From: JAAFHB01 sp963677935 | GTDB lineage: Bacteria; Bacteroidota; Bacteroidia; Bacteroidales; Prolixibacteraceae | DNA: 64,000 nucleotides | Reading direction: 5' to 3' | Assembly: GCA_963677935.2 (NCBI GenBank) | Contig: CAXXEH010000003.1 | Location: 6,138,001-6,202,000 of the forward strand | Shown here: one piece after another, positions 1 through 13,474 of the stretch | Layout: each line of letters starts with the position of its first letter | How positions within the stretch are numbered: the first letter of the stretch is position 1 | The notes under the pieces: generated by a model | The model's database searches: none | Seen by the model: only the letters and a program-made list of their open reading frames with translations | What the model was told of the DNA's origin: nothing | Program-made: the position numbers and the translations under genes

Positions 1-243
1 AAGGAAATCATATCCCTGTTCTGGCCCATATCCTTTGAAAGTATCTTTTTTACCCATCTCTTCAACCCCTTCATGAAAAGCTTTGAGAATTGCAGGAGTC
101 AGTGGTTGTGTTACATCACCTATTCCCATTCGTATAATATCTTTATCGGGGTTGGCGGCTGCAAATTCTCTCACTCTGCGACCAATTTCGGGGAATAAAT
201 ATCCTGCCTTTAATTTTAAATAGTTTTCGTTAATGTATGCCAT
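1..243 (-). CDS. dapL: LL-diaminopimelate aminotransferase (N-terminal part)
   Basis: This reading frame on the minus strand starts with ATG at 243 and runs off the left edge, leaving the first 81 residues. The visible protein begins MAYINENYLKLKAGYLFPEI and continues with GRRVREF, then an IRMGIGDVTQPLTPAI stretch, which closely matches the start of the DapL class of PLP-dependent aminotransferases. DapL converts tetrahydrodipicolinate directly to LL-diaminopimelate with glutamate as amino donor, the short route to lysine and peptidoglycan diaminopimelate. It is divergent from an aspartate kinase gene at 505, the first enzyme of the same pathway, which supports the call. The PLP lysine lies outside the window. 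Confidence 0.9.
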   Translation of the reverse strand, partial: MAYINENYLKLKAGYLFPEIGRRVREFAAANPDKDIIRMGIGDVTQPLTPAILKAFHEGVEEMGKKDTFKGYGPEQGYDFL

Positions 244-297
244 TTAATCTATTGTAATATAGTTATTTATATTTTAATGTCCCCTTTTTGGGGTCAA

Positions 298-305
298 CAA
301 AGATA
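298..305 (-). promoter_or_regulatory. Candidate -7 box for dapL
   Basis: Read on the minus strand this is TATCTTTG, matching the Bacteroidota -7 consensus TAnnTTTG, about 55 bases before the dapL start. No good -33 TTTG is seen at the right distance, so the call is tentative. A small hairpin with four C-G pairs and a T5 loop (281-293) lies at the start of the presumed leader. Confidence 0.35.
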
Positions 306-504
306 CAAAATATTTTTTTGGGTTTTTCCCAGTGCACCACGAACAATTCTTTTTGAGGAGACGGCATTCGTTTCATAATCATTTAAATAGTTGGTTTTCG
401 AATGGAGGGCTTATTTTTTCAGAAATCTGGGCTGTTTTCACTAATGTTTTAATAAATTTATCAATTCATACCAGTTGGTGGTAATGTTTTATAAAGTTTT
501 GTAG

Positions 505-1761
505 ATGAATGTATTCAAATTTGGCGGAGCTTCGGTGAAAGATGCGGACGGCGTAAGAAACCTTGCGGCAATTGTAGGTGGATTTTCAGAAAATCTGGTT
601 ATCGTTGTTTCTGCAATGGGAAAAACGACCAATGCCCTTGAAATTTTAACCAAGAATTATTTCGATGGAAATAAGGAAAGTTTGGAGTCCAATTTTCAAT
701 TATTAAAAAAATACCATTTCACGATTATTGAGAATCTCTTTGGCGAATTCTCAAATACAATCGCCATGGAGATTAAAAAAGATTTTGATTTGCTTGAGAC
801 CCGCTTAGGTCACGCTCCATCCCTCGATTATGATTTTGAATACGACCAGATCGTCTCTTTTGGAGAGATATTCTCTACTAGAATTACAAGTGCCTATCTT
901 GCCTTAAGTGGGATTAACAATAAATGGGTGGATATCCGGCATGGTTTAAGAAGCGATGCGACCTGGAGGGAAGGGAATGTTGACTGGTCACTCTCGTCCG
1001 GATTAATAGCGGCGCAATTAAACTTTGAAAATACCGGAGTATATGTAACACAGGGGTTCATTGGAGCGACTGTGACCGATCAAACAACGACACTGGGGCG
1101 TGAAGGCTCCGATTATACCGCCGCAATTATAGCCAATATGCTTAATGCAGAGAGCGTTACTATATGGAAAGATGTCCCGGGTATTATGAATGCCGATCCA
1201 AATAAATTTGAAGTGACTCAGAAACTGGATATGCTTTCTTATCGAGAGGCTGTTGAAATGACTTATTACGGCGCCAAAGTAATTCATCCTAAAACGATGA
1301 AACCTTTGGTTGAGAAGAATATACCGCTTTATGTCCGTTCTTTTATTCACCCGGACGAAGAGGGATCGGTAATTTGTAATATCGATCATATCATGAACTA
1401 TGTACCGGTGTACATTTCAAAAGAAGACCTGATACTGATTACCATTTCGCCCATTGATTTTTCTTTCATAGCAGAGGAGAGCATCAGCAACATCTATAAA
1501 TTGTTTGCTCAGCATCGTATTAAAGTTGATCTGGTGCAACAATCGGCTATGAATTTTTCGGTTGCAATTGACCGGCCTGAAAGGGGATTTGAAAAGCTTA
1601 TCGGAGATTTAAAGTTGAAATTCGTGGTTCATTACAACGAGGGGCTTGAATTGCTTACTATTAGGTATTATAATGAGGATATTATTCAAAAAATGACTGG
1701 TCACCGGTCTGTTTTTGTGGCTCAAAGAACCAGGACGACAGCCCGGTTCCTTATCAGATAA
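505..1761 (+). CDS. lysC: Aspartate kinase, monofunctional
   Basis: The 418-residue cytoplasmic protein phosphorylates L-aspartate with ATP, the first step towards lysine, threonine, methionine and diaminopimelate. The amino-acid kinase domain fills about residues 1-270: KFGGASV near the N terminus, a GREGSDYTA stretch around residue 200 and WKDVPGIMNADP after it are hallmarks of the family. The last 130 residues read as the C-terminal regulatory (ACT-type) part. No homoserine dehydrogenase domain is fused, unlike ThrA or MetL. The start is the first ATG in frame. It is divergent from dapL, suggesting a lysine/DAP pairing, so the lysC symbol is chosen from context; the feedback inhibitor cannot be told from sequence alone. 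Confidence 0.85.
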   Translation: MNVFKFGGASVKDADGVRNLAAIVGGFSENLVIVVSAMGKTTNALEILTKNYFDGNKESLESNFQLLKKYHFTIIENLFGEFSNTIAMEIKKDFDLLETRLGHAPSLDYDFEYDQIVSFGEIFSTRITSAYLALSGINNKWVDIRHGLRSDATWREGNVDWSLSSGLIAAQLNFENTGVYVTQGFIGATVTDQTTTLGREGSDYTAAIIANMLNAESVTIWKDVPGIMNADPNKFEVTQKLDMLSYREAVEMTYYGAKVIHPKTMKPLVEKNIPLYVRSFIHPDEEGSVICNIDHIMNYVPVYISKEDLILITISPIDFSFIAEESISNIYKLFAQHRIKVDLVQQSAMNFSVAIDRPERGFEKLIGDLKLKFVVHYNEGLELLTIRYYNEDIIQKMTGHRSVFVAQRTRTTARFLIR

Positions 1762-1789
1762 AAATTATTCATTTATATAAGGTATAATT

Positions 1790-2307
1790 ATGGAAAATTT
1801 TTCAAGAAGAAGTTTTATGAAGCTGACCGGTGCAGGAGTTGCTGTGGCCGCGATTTTCCCTGTTTCATCGGTCAAAGCTGCTGTTTCAGGAGTGGATTCT
1901 CCTGATCTTCTAAGTCAATTGGGACTTGCATCGTACACTACCCGAAAGCTGACATTGGATGAAACCATTAAATGCGCCAAGAAACTTGGATTGACTCATA
2001 TTTCTCTAAAAGATTTTCATCTTCCGCTAACTGCTAATGCGCAACAATTTGCAGAGGTAAAATCAAATACAAAAATCGCATTTTGGATATGCACGTCAAA
2101 GATGTTACATCGCGCGGGAAAGAGGGTTCCACCCTTGAAATGGGGCGTGGAAAAATTGATATCCCAAGATTATTGAAGGCGGTTAAAAAGTGTGGTTATA
2201 AGGGAATATTATCTTTTGAATACGAGAAGGATGGCGATGCACCAATTCCGGGTTTGGCTGAATCGGTGGGTTATATGAGGGGTGTTATTAAGAGTCTGAA
2301 ACTTTAA
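1790..2307 (+). pseudogene. Broken secreted sugar phosphate isomerase/epimerase-like gene
   Basis: Two pieces of one gene lie in different frames. The first (1790-2176) begins with a twin-arginine-type leader (SRRSFMKLTGAG followed by a hydrophobic stretch and a cleavage-like VKAA), then the first strands of a xylose-isomerase-like TIM barrel. Around 2050-2085 the meaningful reading jumps to another frame (2083-2307), which carries the typical C-terminal end of the family: MHVKDV, a Gly-rich GRGKIDIPRLL, and SFEYEKDGD. Intact relatives are about 290-300 residues; here the pieces add up to about 165, so the middle of the barrel, with most metal and substrate ligands, is deleted. It most likely makes no working enzyme. 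It lies 28 bases after the aspartate kinase gene. Confidence 0.8.
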
Positions 2308-2309
2308 TC

Positions 2310-2825
2310 TCATTTATTAAATACCAACTTAAAGATCGGTTTTTGACCTCTCGACCTGCCTGTATTATCGTATACTTCGTAGGCAATGGTCATAGAGATT
2401 ACCTGTTTTTGTAAGGAATTTTTGTCATCATCCCATAACCATCGCTCTTCAAACTGGATCTTACTAATGTTTTTTCTGGAGAACTCTCCTTCAGATTCGA
2501 TTCTTTTAATCTGTTTGAGATCAATTTTTTCTCCAGTGAAATAGTCGTAAGGAGTGATTTTGCCTGCAAAAACATCATTAAATATTTTGTCGATCAGTGC
2601 TTGTCGTTTAAATTGTGACAGACATTCATCTCCCCAGGTATCCGTTGAATCGCGATTAATAATAAATGTGTCGTAAATTATCTTTCCATATAATTCTCCC
2701 GAAGGAAACTTTCCCTGGTTGGGCTGGTGACATGCCCCTGGAAGGATTATAATAACAACACAGAGACCTAATCTAAGAATGGTTTCGGTTAAAAGTGAGT
2801 CTTTCACCTTTATTCTCCTCATTAA
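2310..2825 (-). CDS. Unknown small exported protein
   Basis: The 171-residue product starts at the ATG at 2825, inside the end of pyrC; a longer in-frame start at 2873 exists but would put more of it inside pyrC, and an SD-like GGGAG precedes 2825. A basic start (MRRIKVKD) leads to a hydrophobic stretch ending in LPGAC, which could be a lipobox, although proline at -3 is not canonical. The rest is polar, with a repeated theme of charged and aromatic residues (for example WLWDDDKN) and no motif that I can assign. The reading overlaps pyrC by 53 bases, so it is probably translated from the same transcript. Its role is unknown; a lipoprotein is one possibility, a single-pass membrane protein another. 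Confidence 0.55.
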   Translation of the reverse strand, partial: LMRRIKVKDSLLTETILRLGLCVVIIILPGACHQPNQGKFPSGELYGKIIYDTFIINRDSTDTWGDECLSQFKRQALIDKIFNDVFAGKITPYDYFTGEKIDLKQIKRIESEGEFSRKNISKIQFEERWLWDDDKNSLQKQVISMTIAYEVYDNTGRSRGQKPIFKLVFNK

Positions 2826-4143
2826 ATACTCCCGGAGAATTTGGATTATTGTTTTCATAAACGAGGTTTCCATTTACAAATGTCTGATTTACAAAATAGT
2901 AAAACGATTCCCCTTCAAAAGGAGACCATCCGCATTTGGAAATGATATTTTCTTTGGAGACCGTCCAGCGGGCTACATCAATCAGAACAAGATCTGCCTT
3001 GTAACCTTTACGGATATAGCCACGCTTTTCAATTCCAAACAGATCGGCAGGAGCATGACACATTTTCTCCACAACCTTCTCCATTGTAATCTTACCTTTG
3101 CGGCTCATCTCGAGCATTGCAACAAGTGAATGTTGAACGAGTGGTCCGCCTGAAGGCGATTTGAAATAGGACTGATCTTTTTCTTCAAGTGTATGGGGAG
3201 CATGATCGGTGGCAATAACGTCAATCCGATTCTCCATCACACCTTTTATTAATGCAAGTCGATCATTGGCCGATTTAATGGATGGATTCCATTTAATATG
3301 AGTTCCATATTTTTCGTAATCCGATTCTGAGAACCACAGATGATGGACACAAACCTCGTTAGTGATTTTTTTGTTTTTAACCGGTCCAGCTTCAAATAAA
3401 GCAATCTCGCCAGCTGTTGAAAGGTGCAAAACATGCAACCTTGTTCCGTATTTCTTTGCCAGTTCAACTGCTTTTGAGGTCGATTTAAAGCAAGCGTTGG
3501 TGTCCCTGATTTTAGAGTGTTCACTCATAGGAACATCCTCTCCGAATTTTTCACGTGCGGTTGCGATATTGGCCTGAATGATTTGTTCATCCTCACAATG
3601 AGTGGCAATAAGCATCTTAGATTTAGAGAAAAGCGAAGCAAGCGTTTCCGGATTGTCTACCAACATATTTCCTGTGGATGAACCCATAAATACTTTTATA
3701 CCACAAACGTTCGAAGGATCGGTTTTTAGTAGTTCCTCAAGATTATCATTTGTTGCACCTATATAAAATGAGTAATTGGCTAAAGACACTTCTGCGGCCC
3801 GAGTGTATTTCTGTTCGAGTAATTCCTGGGTAACCGCCGGTGGCATAGTATTGGGCATCTCCATATATGAAGTAATCCCTCCGGCTATTGCCGCTTTTGA
3901 CTCTGTTTGGATATCTCCCTTGTGGGTTAGTCCCGGATCCCGGAAATGGACCTGGTCATCAATGATCCCCGGGAGAAGGAATTTTCCTGATGCATCAATA
4001 ACCTCGGATTGCGCCAGGATATTGGCAGGGACTTCATCCCTGAATATTTTTTCAATGATACCGTTACGGATAAGGATACTGGTGTCTCTTAGAATTTTAC
4101 CTTCATTTACAATTCTGGCATCTTTGATGACGATGTCTTTCAT
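2773..4143 (-). CDS. pyrC: Dihydroorotase
   Basis: This 456-residue amidohydrolase closes carbamoyl-aspartate to dihydroorotate, the third step of pyrimidine synthesis, in the cytoplasm. Visible are the N-terminal beta part, then the metal-site motif as DDQVHFRDPGLTHKGD (the first His of the usual HxH is Gln, a form I have seen in Bacteroidota members), TSYMEMPNT, a histidine at ATHCEDE, a second at LHVLHLST, and the catalytic aspartate region VIATDHAPH. The length suits class I dihydroorotases, which are longer than E. coli PyrC. It is followed by a short overlapping gene of unknown role and preceded, 80 bases away, by a glycosyltransferase on the same strand. Confidence 0.92.
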   Translation of the reverse strand: MKDIVIKDARIVNEGKILRDTSILIRNGIIEKIFRDEVPANILAQSEVIDASGKFLLPGIIDDQVHFRDPGLTHKGDIQTESKAAIAGGITSYMEMPNTMPPAVTQELLEQKYTRAAEVSLANYSFYIGATNDNLEELLKTDPSNVCGIKVFMGSSTGNMLVDNPETLASLFSKSKMLIATHCEDEQIIQANIATAREKFGEDVPMSEHSKIRDTNACFKSTSKAVELAKKYGTRLHVLHLSTAGEIALFEAGPVKNKKITNEVCVHHLWFSESDYEKYGTHIKWNPSIKSANDRLALIKGVMENRIDVIATDHAPHTLEEKDQSYFKSPSGGPLVQHSLVAMLEMSRKGKITMEKVVEKMCHAPADLFGIEKRGYIRKGYKADLVLIDVARWTVSKENIISKCGWSPFEGESFYYFVNQTFVNGNLVYENNNPNSPGVFNEENKGERLTFNRNHS

Positions 4144-4223
4144 GATTAATTTAAAATTGTTTAGCGTTAATTGTTGAATGCAGAGGACTACTATTTTGAA
4201 GTGAAATTATAAAAAATATTGAA

Positions 4224-4964
4224 TCAATTTTGAATTTTCTTATACTTTGTAAAAAAGCTCCTGATTTTCATTTTAATTACACCTTTGAAAGCCTCTCCGA
4301 AAATTCCACCGCTCATTTTTGAGATTCCTGCTTTCCTGTCAGTAAAAATGATGGGAACTTCAAGAATTTTAAATCCATGTTTCCATGTTTTAAATTTCAT
4401 TTCTATTTGAAATCCATATCCTTTCATTTTAATCTTTTCTATATCAATAGTTTCGAGAACTGTATGCCTGTAACATTTGAACCCGGCAGTAGTATCCATG
4501 ATTGGCATTCCAGTAATCTTACGCACAAAAACTGAGGCGAAATAGGACATCAGGACCCTTTTTAGCGGCCAGTTTATAACATTTATGCCTGATATATAGC
4601 GTGATCCGATGGCCATGTCGACACCTTGTTTCTGACATGCATCATAAAGTCGTAAAAGATCTTCCGGGTCATGCGAAAAATCAGCATCCATTTCAAAAAT
4701 GTATTGGTATTGGTGTTCCATGGCCCATTTGAAACCTGCAATGTAGGCAGTACCCAACCCTAATTTACCTGAGCGCTCAATGATAAAAAGACGATCCTTA
4801 TATAATGGTGTTAATTCTTTTACAATTGATGCTGTTCCATCAGGAGAATTGTCATCTATTATAAGGATATTGAAATTTCCTTCGAGAGAGAAGACTTTGC
4901 GGATTATCTGTGAGATATTCTCTTTTTCGTTGTACGTTGGAATAATTACTATCGTATCAGGCAC
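4224..4964 (-). CDS. GT2 glycosyltransferase, polyprenol monophosphomannose synthase type
   Basis: The 246-residue protein has a GT-A fold seen through IPTYNEKENI at the N terminus, the nucleotide-binding DDNSPDGT, then FEMDADFSHDPE (DxD-type metal site) and GSRYISG. This pattern, with the short length and no multi-pass membrane tail, fits the dolichol-phosphate-mannose synthase (Dpm1) group, which moves mannose or another sugar from a nucleotide sugar to a polyprenyl phosphate at the inner face of the cytoplasmic membrane. The actual sugar cannot be read. It sits upstream of pyrC on the same strand with an 80-base gap. Confidence 0.85.
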   Translation of the reverse strand: MPDTIVIIPTYNEKENISQIIRKVFSLEGNFNILIIDDNSPDGTASIVKELTPLYKDRLFIIERSGKLGLGTAYIAGFKWAMEHQYQYIFEMDADFSHDPEDLLRLYDACQKQGVDMAIGSRYISGINVINWPLKRVLMSYFASVFVRKITGMPIMDTTAGFKCYRHTVLETIDIEKIKMKGYGFQIEMKFKTWKHGFKILEVPIIFTDRKAGISKMSGGIFGEAFKGVIKMKIRSFFTKYKKIQN

Positions 4965-4984
4965 TTTAAATTATATTTATTAGG

Positions 4985-5391
4985 AGGTGTAAAAATAGCA
5001 TATTTGATAAATAAATCGTGATTTTATTGGATATGAAACTATTTTTCTGAATTTTTATCTGAAAAGATGAAGTGTTACTTGTCGGTTTATCGGGTTTCGC
5101 GGAACAATCTGGTATAATTTGATGTGAATTTTTCTCTTGCAGATGCAGAAATTTGATGTTTCGGGCGGGCGTTTCATTTTTTAGGAGCTGTATTTAGTTA
5201 ATAAATAGGATATTAGTCTTAATAGATTTTTTATTCTTTTTTTTTGTTTAAGATGGCTGATATATATAAAAACCGTTTACATTTGCACCACGATTTGAGG
5301 GAGCAGAAATAGCGAACAAAGGTTGACGTTCACTGAGGAAATAAAGGGGAAAATGGGGGAGGAAAAGATTTCAAAAAAATCGAAAAAAGTT
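4985..5391. other. AT-rich intergenic region before rRNA operon 1
   Basis: About 400 bases with no gene. The short minus-strand open frame at 5277-5480 has no family features and overlaps the rRNA promoter. A-tracts at 5372-5390, just upstream of the -33 box, may act as an UP-like element. Confidence 0.5.
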
Positions 5392-5421
5392 TTTGAGTAT
5401 TGAGAAATTGGATTACCTTTG
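5392..5421 (+). promoter_or_regulatory. rRNA operon 1 promoter
   Basis: TTTG at 5392-5395 and TACCTTTG at 5414-5421 are spaced by 18 bases and fit the Bacteroidota vegetative promoter TTTG-N19-TAnnTTTG. Transcription would start about 5428, some 170 bases before the 16S gene. The second operon has the same -7 box, and the long repeat begins just upstream of it. Confidence 0.65.
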
Positions 5422-5548
5422 CCGAACTTTCGCCAGAAAAAATTTGGTGGGATGAATGAAGAGAGAATAACAGAGTTCATTGAAGATATTGAGAAGGAAA
5501 GAGAACGAACTACGAGAATATTAAGCTGAGATAGCTTTGATAGAAAAG

Positions 5549-5572
5549 AAGGTTCATGAAAGCCGGGTCAGG
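5549..5572 (+). other. 16S processing stem, 5' arm
   Basis: The leader segments AAGGTTC (5549-5555) and CGGGTCAGG (5564-5572) can pair with GAACCTT (7134-7140) and CCTTGACTCGG (7121-7131) just after the 16S gene. This would make a stem enclosing the whole 16S, as expected for an RNase III-type processing site. The same arms occur at 14018-14041 and 15590-15609 in operon 2. Confidence 0.5.
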
Positions 5573-5598
5573 ACAGAAAATTATTTAAAGATTTCTAT

Positions 5599-7114
<1,516 letters not shown>

Positions 7115-7285
7115 CTGGAGCCTTGACTCGGTAGAACCTTTAATTAGAGTGACAGGTTTACTATTTTACGAGTAAGTTTTCTTCCTTTTTAACAAAATTA
7201 CAATAAGCAAGTAGGGCAATTGATAAGCAGACAATTGAGAACCGGATGATGATCAATTGTCAGATTTTCGTTGTCAGATTTCAAC

Positions 7286-7362
7286 AGTCCCGTAGCTCAG
7301 CTGGTTAGAGCGCTACACTGATAATGTAGAGGTCCCCAGTTCAAGTCTGGGTGGGACTACCA
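7286..7362 (+). tRNA. tRNA-Ile (GAT), operon 1
   Basis: The 77-base cloverleaf has acceptor AGTCCCG paired with TGGGACT, a D arm TAGCTCAGCTGGTTAGAGC, anticodon GAT in the loop CTGATAA, a T arm with TTCAAGT, and an encoded CCA at 7360-7362. It lies in the usual 16S-23S spacer position. Confidence 0.95.
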
Positions 7363-7464
7363 GAGGTTAATGCGATAATTACTTAATGTGCTAATTTTCC
7401 AATTGAGAAGTTGGTTAATTATCAATAGCACATTAACACATTAGCACATTCGCACATTAAACCT

Positions 7465-7538
7465 GGGGGATTAGCTCAGTTGGCTAGAGCGCTTGATTTG
7501 CATTCAAGAGGTCAAGGGTTCGACTCCCTTATTCTCCA
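7465..7538 (+). tRNA. tRNA-Ala (TGC), operon 1
   Basis: The 74-base cloverleaf has acceptor GGGGGAT paired (with two G-U) to ATTCTCC, anticodon TGC in the loop TTTGCAT, and T loop TTCGACT. The discriminator A at 7538 is followed by CTT, so CCA is not encoded here, unlike the neighbouring tRNA-Ile. Confidence 0.95.
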
Positions 7539-7982
7539 CTTTTTTTTCACCCGGCAGATAAACGCCAAGAGATAGAGATTTGGAGAAGGGTGAAAAAAAA
7601 GGAAATACTTAGAAATAAGTAGAAACAGATTGAAATACGTTCATTATATATTGAGATTAAGGAATTAAGAAGTTAATTGATTAAAGAATGATGGAATTGA
7701 GTAATTCGTTATTAATTGTTTCTTCCCATTTTTTCATTTTTCATTTTTCATTTTTTCATTCTTTAATTAAAAATTTAGGTTTGCCTGGTGGCAGCGAGAT
7801 TTAATCCGTAACATTGGATTAAGGATTGCAAGAAAGATATTAAGGTTCGATTCCTTTGAAATCACACTATCCGCCGATTGGCGGATAAAGTTCATTGACA
7901 TATTGGAAGAAACAGAGTTTTAAAAGAAATGCGTAAAGGAGAAATCCAGGTATTAACAGTGATGTTAGTACCAAGAGCGAGA
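7539..7982 (+). other. tRNA-Ala to 23S spacer, operon 1
   Basis: This 444-base transcribed spacer has no gene but several structures. A perfect 14-bp inverted repeat (7539-7552 with 7588-7601) follows the tRNA. A second inverted repeat, 11 bp (7681-7691 with 7756-7766), encloses a run of TTTTTCA-type short repeats. A perfect palindrome with CCGCC/GGCGG arms lies at 7868-7887. The 5' arm of the 23S processing stem is at 7905-7934. The identical spacer in operon 2 is 16008-16451. Confidence 0.6.
7905..7934 (+). other. 23S processing stem, 5' arm
   Basis: The segment contains GGAAGAAAC and GTTTTAA and is complementary, with a small internal loop, to 10896-10925 after the 23S gene (GTTTCTTCC and TTAAAAC in the opposite order). 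The long stem would enclose 23S, typical of RNase III processing. The operon 2 arms are 16374-16403 and 19365-19394. Confidence 0.6.
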
Positions 7983-10877
<2,895 letters not shown>

Positions 10878-11058
10878 GGCCGGGAAATTTTCTTGCACAT
10901 TTTTCTTAAAACATACGTTTCTTCCTTTTGTTGACGAATTTAAAATATACGTTCATATGTGTAGAGACGTGCCATGGCGCGTCTGTAACCAAAAAGATAT
11001 TGATTGCTGATTAGCTAGAATGTTAGAGACGTTGGAAGCAATGTTTCTACACCAAAGA

Positions 11059-11168
<110 letters not shown>

Positions 11169-11175
11169 TTATTCT

Positions 11176-11209
11176 AACCCCGGATTCACAACTGAGTCCG
11201 GGGTTTTTT
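11176..11209 (+). terminator. Rho-independent terminator of rRNA operon 1
   Basis: A 9-bp stem AACCCCGGA / TCCGGGGTT with a 12-base loop is followed by a T run directly after 5S. A second weaker hairpin, AAAACC-CTCAA-GGTTTT, follows near 11224-11241. Confidence 0.85.
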
Positions 11210-11884
11210 ATTGTTCATCATCTAAAAACCCTCAAGGTTTTATTTTTATACCCCTGCGATAAAAACACTCACCCGCTCATTATCGATCAAACATGACCGC
11301 TTTCTATAGTATTTAATAATTATTCGATCTGTCCCGTTAGGGAGTGTTTTTCTAATTGACTTGTACCTGCAAGAATATTGTCACATATTTTATATGCAAT
11401 TGTAATACTCAAATTCACTTTATAATACGTGTAAATATCATAAAGTGAAGTTATGGGAAGTCTCCAGCGATGTATTCTGTTTATCAACATGATTATTCTT
11501 CCGGGCCCGACTCGAAGTCACACCCGGACTAAGAATGAAAACCCCGAATCCGGACTATTTTTAAAACCTAATTATTTTCAGCCTTAGCCGTTGCATTTCT
11601 TTTTAGTCCATAGTTGTTTTTTTTAATTAGAGATATAGATTCTAATCATTATTAAATATTCGAAATATTGTTGTAGGTAATATAAATATTTAACAACTAT
11701 TTTCGAATAACCTCCTTTTTTCAAAATATTGGCGCAATAATCAATTAGATTGTGATTTTATGCTTTAAAACAGGTTCAACAATTAAAAAGGTGGAGTATA
11801 TAGCTGGTATGGTTAGGTAATTGAATGAATGGATTTGGATTTATAATAACATTTGATGAACACTGCAGGATTCTGGTTGTTCTG
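11210..11884. other. Intergenic region between rRNA operon 1 and guaB
   Basis: About 675 bases without a convincing gene. It holds the second hairpin of the rRNA repeat, a 10-bp inverted repeat (11261-11270 with 11342-11351), and a stretch near 11548-11570 that resembles part of the 5S terminator. The remainder is AT-rich. Confidence 0.5.
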
Positions 11885-11916
11885 TTTGAATAAGTTGACT
11901 GAGTTCGTTACTTTTG
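11885..11916 (+). promoter_or_regulatory. guaB promoter
   Basis: TTTG (11885-11888), a 20-base spacer and TACTTTTG (11909-11916) match the Bacteroidota consensus closely. The predicted start, near 11923, gives a leader of about 55 bases before guaB. Confidence 0.6.
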
Positions 11917-11977
11917 CAAAACTTTTTTAATACAGGATTTTCTGTTTTAAAATTTATTCATATAGTTATTTAATGTT

Positions 11978-13474
11978 ATGGCACAATACTTTAATGACGT
12001 TTCCCGAACATTTAACGAGTACCTCCTTATTCCGGGACTTACCTCCAAAGAGTGCTTCCCTGCTAATGTCTCGTTAAAAGTTCCCCTTGTTAAATTTGCG
12101 AAAGGTGAGAAATCAGATATTGAATTGAATATCCCAACTGTTTCTGCAATCATGCAATCAGTTTCAGATCATAATCTTGCTATTGCCCTTGCCCGTAATG
12201 GCGGGTTGTCTTTTATTTTTGGATCACAATCAATCGAAAGTCAGTGCGAAATGGTTCAAAAAGTAAAAAAATTCAAGGCTGGTTTTGTTGTCAGTGACTC
12301 GAATCTTACCCCAAATAATAGTCTTGGGGATGTCATCGAAATGGTTAAAAAAACAGGTCATTCAACCATTGGCATTACAGAAGATGGTTCCGCCAACGGC
12401 AAATTGGCGGGATTGGTTACCAGCCGGGATTACCGAATTTCGAAAGATAGCCTTGATAAACCGGTTAAAGAATTTATGACCCCATTCTCAAAGTTGATTG
12501 TTGGGAAATTAGGAATCTCACTGAATACTGCGAATGATACAGTGTGGGAGCACAAACTAAATTGTCTTCCCATTATCGATGAGCAACAGCATTTACAGTA
12601 TTTTGTTTTCCGGAAGGATTATGACGATCATCAGGATAATATTAATGAATTGCTGGATAGCAATAAGAAGCTTTGTGTTGGTGCCGGTATTAATTCACGC
12701 GATCATAAAGAGCGTGTCCCAGCCCTTCTTCAGGCGGGGGCCGATGTGCTTTGTATCGATTCTTCAGATGGATTTTCTGTGTGGCAGGCCGATACGATAA
12801 GGTTTATTAAGGAGAATTTTGGCGCACAAACCAAAGTTGGTGCCGGAAATGTTGTCGACAAAGAGGGATTCCTTTATCTGGTAAATGCGGGAGCTGATTT
12901 TATTAAAGTTGGAATTGGGGGTGGTTCTATTTGTATCACACGTGAACAGAAAGGGATCGGACGGGGACAAGCCACTGCACTGATCGAAGTTGCCCAGGCT
13001 CGAAAAGAATATTTCGATGAGACAGGTATTTATATTCCACTCTGCAGTGATGGTGGGATTGTACATGATTACCATATGGTATTGGCATTGGCCATGGGTG
13101 CCGATTTTATGATGATGGGGCGTTATTTTGCCCGTTTTGACGAGAGCCCGACCAAAAGACTGAAGATTGGCAACAGCTATGTGAAGGAGTATTGGGGTGA
13201 AGGTTCTAACCGTGCTCGAAACTGGCAGCGCTATGATATGGGAGGCAATGAATCACTAAAATTCGAAGAGGGAATCGATAGTTATGTCCCCTATGCCGGA
13301 AAGTTAAAGGATAACCTCGATATGACCCTTGGTAAGATAAAATCGACAATGTGTAGTTGTGGTGTTATTTCTATCCCTCAATTACAGGAGAACGCAAAAA
13401 TAACGCTGGTTTCTTCAACCAGTATTATTGAGGGTGGAGCTCATGATGTAATCCTAAAGGAGGCCAATAATTAA
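11978..13474 (+). CDS. guaB: IMP dehydrogenase
   Basis: The 498-residue enzyme oxidises IMP to XMP with NAD+, the committed step to guanine nucleotides. The TIM barrel is split by a CBS pair at about residues 95-220 (ITEDGSANGKLAGLVTSRDY, then CLPIIDE). The catalytic loop reads GIGGGSICITRE with the nucleophile Cys319; the usual Pro of GPGS is Gly. The flap region RNWQRYDMGG and a cysteine-bearing C terminus follow. It is somewhat divergent from E. coli GuaB and about ten residues longer. It is the only gene between the two rRNA operons and has its own promoter. A minus-strand frame at 11947-12153 is a shadow. Confidence 0.9.
   Translation: MAQYFNDVSRTFNEYLLIPGLTSKECFPANVSLKVPLVKFAKGEKSDIELNIPTVSAIMQSVSDHNLAIALARNGGLSFIFGSQSIESQCEMVQKVKKFKAGFVVSDSNLTPNNSLGDVIEMVKKTGHSTIGITEDGSANGKLAGLVTSRDYRISKDSLDKPVKEFMTPFSKLIVGKLGISLNTANDTVWEHKLNCLPIIDEQQHLQYFVFRKDYDDHQDNINELLDSNKKLCVGAGINSRDHKERVPALLQAGADVLCIDSSDGFSVWQADTIRFIKENFGAQTKVGAGNVVDKEGFLYLVNAGADFIKVGIGGGSICITREQKGIGRGQATALIEVAQARKEYFDETGIYIPLCSDGGIVHDYHMVLALAMGADFMMMGRYFARFDESPTKRLKIGNSYVKEYWGEGSNRARNWQRYDMGGNESLKFEEGIDSYVPYAGKLKDNLDMTLGKIKSTMCSCGVISIPQLQENAKITLVSSTSIIEGGAHDVILKEANN

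Noticed and set aside
2773..4177. Plus-strand frames within pyrC (2779-3129, 3362-3577, 3776-4177)
   Set aside because: They are antisense shadows of a clearly recognised gene and carry no motif.
5277..5480. Minus-strand 67-codon frame before 16S
   Set aside because: It overlaps the rRNA promoter and leader and has no domain or signal; only part of it is conserved in operon 2.
7441..7464. Short GCACATTA-like tandem units between the tRNAs as a possible CRISPR or regulatory array
   Set aside because: Only about four units of 8-10 bases, no spacers, and inside the transcribed rRNA spacer; no cas genes in the window.
11261..11351. 10-bp inverted repeat AAAAACACTC / GAGTGTTTTT as ends of a small mobile element
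   Set aside because: The arms are short and AT-rich, no target duplication is seen, and the inside has no coding content or matching copy.
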